From NCBI GenBank assembly GCA_017399325.1, contig JAFQDY010000041.1, positions 1 to 8,580 on the forward strand: 8,580 nt of DNA, read 5' to 3'. Numbering within the stretch: position 1 is the stretch's first letter; each line of letters starts with the position of its first letter. The DNA is from Oscillospiraceae bacterium. GTDB taxonomy: Bacteria > Bacillota > Clostridia > Oscillospirales > Oscillospiraceae. This document shows, in pieces, positions 7,295 to 8,580 of this stretch. The position numbers and the translations under genes are program-made. Below the pieces are notes generated by a model. It was not told where the DNA came from. It did not search any database and was given only the letters and a program-made list of their open reading frames with translations.

Positions 7295-8580
7295 ATGGAT
7301 AAAATTTGCAACCGTTCCGAGATTCCCGTAGAGGATACTTGGGCAACGGAAGATATGTATGCAAGCGATACTGCCTGGGAGCAGGAACTGGCTACCTTGG
7401 AGCAGGATAAAGAGGTTTTGGCAAGTTATGCAGGTCGCCTGTCTGCAAGCGGGCAGACCCTTTTTGACTACCTGTATAAGATGGAGTCGACCGACGAAAA
7501 GGCATCACTGCTGGCAAATTATTGTATGCGCAAAAGCGACGAGGACACCCGCAACGCCACTTATCAGGCAATGACCGGCAAGTTTATGAGCGTTGTGGTG
7601 GCATTGAGCGCGGCACTCAGTTTTGAAACGCCGGAAATTATGGCGATCTCCGACGAAACTTTGGACGGCTTCTATGCGGCCTGTCCCCAACTGGAGCGCT
7701 ACCGCCGCTACCTGACCAATTTGCGTCGAAAGAAGGCTCACGTGCTTTCTCCTGCTGAGGAAAAACTGTTGGCTGCCGCCGGTGAAATGTCCCAAACGCC
7801 CGATACTGTCTACGGTATGTTTGCCGACGCAGATATCAAATTTGCCGATGCTCTCGATAAAGACGGCAACCCCCATACAGTCAACCAAGGCACATTTGTG
7901 CCCATTCAATCCGGTCCGGACCGGGTTCTGCGGAAAAATGCCTACGAGAGTTTGTATCAAGGCTTTGCCAACTTCAAAAACACCGCCGCGGCACTGCTCA
8001 ACGCTCAGAACAAGCAACTGAAATTCTTTGCAGAAGCCCGCCATTATGACAATGCCTTCGAGGCATCCTTAAATAACACCAATGTGCCCACATCTGTGTA
8101 TTTGAATTTGATCGAATCTGTCCACAAGAATATGGACAAAATGCACCGCTATGTGCGCCTGCGGAAGAAGATGCTGGGACTTAATGAACTGCACTTCTAT
8201 GACATCTACACACCGCTGTTTGCAGATGTGGATAAGAAGATCCCCTTTGCCGAGGCAAAGCAGACCGTTTACGATGCTTTGGCGCCTTTGGGCGAAGATT
8301 ATCGGGCCATTTTGAAGCAGGGTTTTGAAAACCGCTGGATCGATGTGTACCAAAACGAGGGCAAGCGCAGCGGCGCATACTCTGCCGGCGCTTCCGTTCA
8401 CCCCTATGTGCTGCTGAACTATTCCGGTACGCTGGACAGTCAGTTTACCCTTGCCCATGAAATGGGCCACGCACTGCATTCTTATCTGTCCAACAAGTAC
8501 CAGAATCCCATCGATTCGGACTATGTGATCTTCGTGGCGGAGGTGGCCTCCACCTGCAACGAGGCACTGCTGATGGAGTA
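7295..8580 (+). CDS. pepF: Oligoendopeptidase F, M3 metallopeptidase (3' partial)
   Basis: Cytosolic zinc endopeptidase that cuts short oligopeptides. The first 428 residues are present and the frame is still open at the window edge; family members are about 600 aa, so roughly 170-180 residues are missing. The N-terminus, NRSEIPVEDTWATEDMY (6-22), is the family's usual opening. A helical N-terminal domain (about 110-190) precedes the M3 catalytic domain. SAGASVHPYVLLNY lies just before the zinc site. HEMGH at 388-392 gives two zinc-ligand histidines and the catalytic glutamate E389. E416, in the FVAEVAST segment 28 residues after H388, fits the third zinc ligand. No signal peptide is seen, consistent with a cytosolic enzyme. 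It has its own promoter and is divergent from the transporter gene, so it is probably transcribed independently of the polC operon. Confidence 0.96.
   Translation, partial: MDKICNRSEIPVEDTWATEDMYASDTAWEQELATLEQDKEVLASYAGRLSASGQTLFDYLYKMESTDEKASLLANYCMRKSDEDTRNATYQAMTGKFMSVVVALSAALSFETPEIMAISDETLDGFYAACPQLERYRRYLTNLRRKKAHVLSPAEEKLLAAAGEMSQTPDTVYGMFADADIKFADALDKDGNPHTVNQGTFVPIQSGPDRVLRKNAYESLYQGFANFKNTAAALLNAQNKQLKFFAEARHYDNAFEASLNNTNVPTSVYLNLIESVHKNMDKMHRYVRLRKKMLGLNELHFYDIYTPLFADVDKKIPFAEAKQTVYDALAPLGEDYRAILKQGFENRWIDVYQNEGKRSGAYSAGASVHPYVLLNYSGTLDSQFTLAHEMGHALHSYLSNKYQNPIDSDYVIFVAEVASTCNEALLME

Noticed and set aside
8531..8537. A third copy of TTCGTGG, matching the promoter repeat, near the right edge
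   Set aside because: It encodes Phe-Val-Ala of the conserved PepF FVAEVAST segment and is not followed by a -10 box, so it is a coding coincidence.
1..8580. Search for a novel mobile, defence, CRISPR, phage or biosynthetic system
   Set aside because: Five recognisable genes fill nearly all of the window. There are no repeat arrays, transposase or integrase motifs, toxin-antitoxin pairs or unexplained gaps over 300 bases.

Overview
The window looks like ordinary chromosome from a Gram-positive (Firmicutes) bacterium, most likely a Clostridia member with moderate GC (roughly half G+C by eye). The strongest evidence is a PolC-type replicative DNA polymerase, the form with an internal 3'-5' exonuclease used by low-GC Gram-positives. 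Strong GGAGG ribosome binding sites and a typical M3-family oligoendopeptidase F agree with this. Genus cannot be fixed from the sequence alone.

Layout. Bases 1-6257 hold three genes on the + strand that look like one operon: polC (5' end outside the window), a uridine phosphorylase 11 bases further on, and a flavin-dependent oxidoreductase of unknown substrate 16 bases after that. Each downstream gene has its own GGAGG site right at or after the preceding stop codon. A strong stem-loop terminator at 6261-6289 closes the operon. It also serves a converging gene on the - strand, a ten-helix EamA/DMT-type membrane transporter (6272-7186), whose stop codon sits in the terminator loop. The 108-base gap 7187-7294 carries two divergent extended -10 promoters, one for the transporter and one for pepF. 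The two -10 regions form a 13-bp inverted repeat with one mismatch. pepF starts at 7295 and runs off the right edge just after its catalytic zinc site.

How the genes work together. PolC copies the chromosome. Uridine phosphorylase salvages pyrimidine nucleosides. PepF trims short peptides in the cytosol. The transporter and oxidoreductase have no assignable substrate. The tight packing of polC, udp and the oxidoreductase implies co-transcription, but I see no shared pathway.

No mobile element, CRISPR array, tRNA, rRNA, prophage or defence gene is visible, and I do not find an undescribed system here. The items worth a second look are small: the mirrored promoter pair, the stop codon inside a shared terminator, a four-cysteine cluster in the oxidoreductase, and a changed uracil-site position in the phosphorylase.
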